Assembly: GCA_035550315.1 (NCBI GenBank) | Contig: DASZPL010000146.1 | Location: 1 to 16,948, forward strand | DNA: 16,948 nt | Reading direction: 5' to 3' | Source of the DNA: DASZPL01 sp035550315 | GTDB lineage: Bacteria; Actinomycetota; Actinomycetes; JAFAQI01 | In this document: positions 14,893-16,948 of the stretch, piece after piece | Numbering within the stretch: position 1 is the stretch's first letter | Layout of the letters: every line of letters starts with the position of its first letter | Position numbers and translations under genes: made by a program | The notes under the pieces: model-generated | The model's input: the letters and a program-made list of their open reading frames with translations, nothing else | Told to the model about the DNA's origin: nothing | The model's database searches: none

Positions 14893-15984
14893 ATGGACGG
14901 CTGGGTGCTCGACTCACTCGCGGAGCTCGTGACCGTCGAGTCGCCATCCGGGGACAGCGACGCGACACGGCAAGCCGTAGAGGCGTTCGCGGACGTCGTG
15001 CGCCGTCACCTCGACCCGCAATCACCCGACCGCATCGAGGTGAGCGGGCGTACCCACCTTTGCTGGACGTGGGGCGAGCCGGTGCTGTTGGTCGTCGGCC
15101 ATGTCGACACGGTGTGGCCGGCCGGGACGATCGACCGGTGGCCCTTCGCCGTCGACGGAGATCGGGCGAGTGGGCCCGGCGTGTTCGACATGAAGTGCGG
15201 GCTGATCCAGGCGGTGCTCGCGCTCTCGCGCCTGAGCCGGCTCGAGGGGATCCGGCTGCTGGTGACCACGGATGAGGAGCTCGGCTCGCCGACGTCGGCC
15301 GAGCTCGTCAAGGACAGCGCTCGCGGACTGCGGGCGGCGCTGGTCTGCGAACCGTCCGTCGACGGCGCGGTCAAGACTGCCCGCAAAGGCATCGCGCTCT
15401 ATGAGGTGACCGCGACCGGCCGGGCGGCGCATGCCGGGCTCGAGCCGGAGAAGGGCGCCAACGCCGGCCTCGGCCTGGCGCACGCGCTGGTCGCGGTAAC
15501 CGACCTCGGTGACCCGCAGCGCGGCACGACCGTGACGCCGACGCGGCTGGAAGCCGGGACGACGAGCAACACCGTGCCGGCCGAAGGGCGGTTCGCGATC
15601 GACGTGCGCGCGGTCGAGGAGGCCGAGCTGGACCGTGTCGACCGGTCGCTGCGCGAGGTGCTGGCCGACTGCTCGAAGCGAGTTCCCGGCGTGAGCCTCG
15701 AACTGACCGGAGGCGTCAACCGGCCGCCGCTGCACCCGGACGCGTCAGCGTCGCTGTTCACCCGGCTCCGGCGCATCGACCCGGCGATAACCGGCAAGGC
15801 GGTCGGCGGCGGCTCGGACGGCAACTTCACTGCGGGCATCGGCGTACCGACGCTGGACGGGCTGGGGGCGGTCGGCGACGGAGCGCACGCCGAAGGCGAG
15901 CACGTCGTTGTCTCCGCGATCGAGCCTCGAGCCGCGCTGCTGGCGGCGCTCGTCGACGACGTTCGCGGGGGCGACGGGCGGTGA
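14893..15984 (+). CDS. M20-family metallo-deacylase/peptidase
   Basis: 363-residue M20 metallohydrolase of the ArgE/DapE/carboxypeptidase G2 type. Zinc ligands and catalytic residues are all visible: His70 and Asp72 in 'VGHVDTVWPAG', bridging Asp99 in 'GPGVFDMKCG', general base Glu128 and ligand Glu129 in 'TTDEELGS', Glu153 in 'VCEPS', and His332 in 'GDGAHAEGEHV'. Residues about 164-275 form the dimerisation domain ('RKGIALYEVTATGRAAHAG'), with His180 likely lending its side chain to the partner active site. Members remove N-acyl groups from amino acids or cleave C-terminal residues; with the racemase and GNAT opposite, an L-N-acylamino-acid deacylase is the best guess. ATG 14893 is chosen because the frame upstream runs antisense to GNAT. 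Cytoplasmic. Coupled by GTGA to the next gene. Confidence 0.92.
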   Translation: MDGWVLDSLAELVTVESPSGDSDATRQAVEAFADVVRRHLDPQSPDRIEVSGRTHLCWTWGEPVLLVVGHVDTVWPAGTIDRWPFAVDGDRASGPGVFDMKCGLIQAVLALSRLSRLEGIRLLVTTDEELGSPTSAELVKDSARGLRAALVCEPSVDGAVKTARKGIALYEVTATGRAAHAGLEPEKGANAGLGLAHALVAVTDLGDPQRGTTVTPTRLEAGTTSNTVPAEGRFAIDVRAVEEAELDRVDRSLREVLADCSKRVPGVSLELTGGVNRPPLHPDASASLFTRLRRIDPAITGKAVGGGSDGNFTAGIGVPTLDGLGAVGDGAHAEGEHVVVSAIEPRAALLAALVDDVRGGDGR

Positions 15985-16948
15985 CGACGGTGTTGCGGGG
16001 CGGGCGGCTCGTCGACCCGGCCAACGGGATCGACGAGCTCGCCGACGTTGCGATCGATGGCGGGAAGGTCGTCGCAACCGGCCCCGACCTGACCGGTGAC
16101 TCTGCGATCGACGTCAGCGGGCTCATCGTCGGCCCGGGCTTCGTCGACCTGCACAGCCACACCCACTCGGTGGCCGGGCACCGCCTGCAGGCCTTCGACG
16201 GGGTGACCACCGCGCTCGACCTGGAGGCGGGCCTGTTCCCTGTCGCGAAGGCCTACGCCGACGCTGCTCGAGCGGGGCGGCCGCTCAACTACGGGTTCGC
16301 CGCGAGCTGGGGTGGCGCTCGCTCGCGCGTGCTCGCCGGGGTCGAGCAGGACGCCGACTTCCACAAGGCGCTCGATGTGCTGGGCGACCCGCGCTGGCAG
16401 CGGTCATCGACCCCGCCGGAGCTCGCCTCATGGCTCGACCTGCTCGAACGCGAGCTTGCCGACGGCGGGCTCGGCATCGGTGTGCTGATGGGGTACGCGC
16501 CCCGCTCCGATCCGGCCGAGCTCGTGGCGGTCGGCCGACTCGCCGAACGCTCGAACGTCGCGACGTACACCCACGTCCGTGAGCTCGTCGAGGCCGACCC
16601 GACCACGCCGGCGGACGGGTCGACCGAACTGACCACTGTCGCGGCCGAGACCGGCGCACGCATGCACCACTGCCACGTCAACTCGACGTCACGGCGTCAC
16701 ATCGACCGGGTGCTCGCGACGATCGCCGACTCGCAGCAAGCCGGCGCGCGAGTGACCGTCGAGGCTTACCCGTACGGCGCAGGCAGCACCGGCATCGGCG
16801 CGTTCTTCCTCGCGCCGCAGCGACTGGCCGCTTGGGGTCTGGTCCCGCAGTCACGGGTCGTGGTCGCGACCGGCGAGCGGATCGCGACCGAGGCTCGGCT
16901 GCGTGAGCTGCGGGCGAACGACCCCGGCACGGCCGTGCTCGTCGAGTT
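15981..16948 (+). CDS. D-aminoacylase-type amidohydrolase (3' end cut by window)
   Basis: First 322 codons of an amidohydrolase-superfamily enzyme resembling N-acyl-D-amino-acid (D-glutamate type) deacylases. The N terminus 'LRGGRLVDPANGIDELADVAI' and 'GLIVGPGFVDLHSHTHS' form the small beta domain and first metal motif (His58, His60). 'DGVTTALDLEAG' follows, with Glu82 where classical D-aminoacylases have a metal-binding Cys. Further candidate ligands are His198 ('TYTHVRE') and His230/His232 ('MHHCHVNST'). Asp for general base would lie beyond the window. GTG 15981 overlaps the M20 stop in a GTGA junction, so the two are co-translated. Members release D-amino acids from N-acyl-D-amino acids; this suits the M20/racemase/GNAT cassette. 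A dihydroorotase- or hydantoinase-like substrate remains possible. Confidence 0.85.
   Translation, partial: MTTVLRGGRLVDPANGIDELADVAIDGGKVVATGPDLTGDSAIDVSGLIVGPGFVDLHSHTHSVAGHRLQAFDGVTTALDLEAGLFPVAKAYADAARAGRPLNYGFAASWGGARSRVLAGVEQDADFHKALDVLGDPRWQRSSTPPELASWLDLLERELADGGLGIGVLMGYAPRSDPAELVAVGRLAERSNVATYTHVRELVEADPTTPADGSTELTTVAAETGARMHHCHVNSTSRRHIDRVLATIADSQQAGARVTVEAYPYGAGSTGIGAFFLAPQRLAAWGLVPQSRVVVATGERIATEARLRELRANDPGTAVLVE

Overview
This is a gene-dense, very GC-rich window with strong G/C bias at third codon positions, frequent GTG starts and many ATGA, GTGA and TGATG gene junctions. It suggests a soil-type actinomycete; the genus cannot be read from the sequence. It holds fourteen genes, of which twelve are complete and one is cut at each window edge. 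I see no tRNA, rRNA, CRISPR array, transposase or phage gene. No gap between genes exceeds 300 bases. The largest (192-351, about 160 bp) contains a 20-bp perfect inverted repeat with a G-quadruplex motif in its loop.

Layout. (1) 3-191: tail of an unrecognised gene, then the inverted-repeat element, then a type-B carboxylesterase (352-1887, +). (2) A minus-strand block from 7241 down to 1896: TetR regulator B, membrane-anchored alpha/beta hydrolase and amidase (joined by two GTGA overlaps), then a palindromic operator, TetR regulator A and secreted lipoprotein A (joined by TGATG). (3) A plus-strand block from 7270 to 12869: lipoprotein B (paralogue of A), a cysteine-synthase-fold PLP enzyme, a CocE/S15-type hydrolase and a PucR-type regulator. 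Blocks 2 and 3 diverge from one near-symmetrical 42-bp promoter palindrome that predicts leaderless mRNAs in both directions. (4) A minus-strand pair, GNAT acyltransferase then enolase-superfamily N-acylamino-acid racemase (ATGA overlap), diverges from a plus-strand pair, M20 deacylase then D-aminoacylase-type amidohydrolase (GTGA overlap, cut by the window end).

How the genes may work together. Region 4 has the three enzyme types of the known D- to L-amino-acid inversion route: N-succinylation of a D-amino acid, racemisation of the N-acyl product, and L-specific deacylation. An extra amidohydrolase could release D-amino acids from N-acyl-D forms. Regions 1-3 are rich in amide- and ester-cleaving enzymes, with two solute-binding-type lipoproteins that are each next to a TetR gene. 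No ABC permease or ATPase gene is present, so the lipoproteins may be sensors or scavengers, or may use a transporter encoded elsewhere. An overall role in taking up and breaking down small amides, esters or N-acyl amino acids is an inference. The most unusual item is the symmetrical divergent promoter at 7235-7276, where each gene's start codon lies inside the other gene's -35 box.
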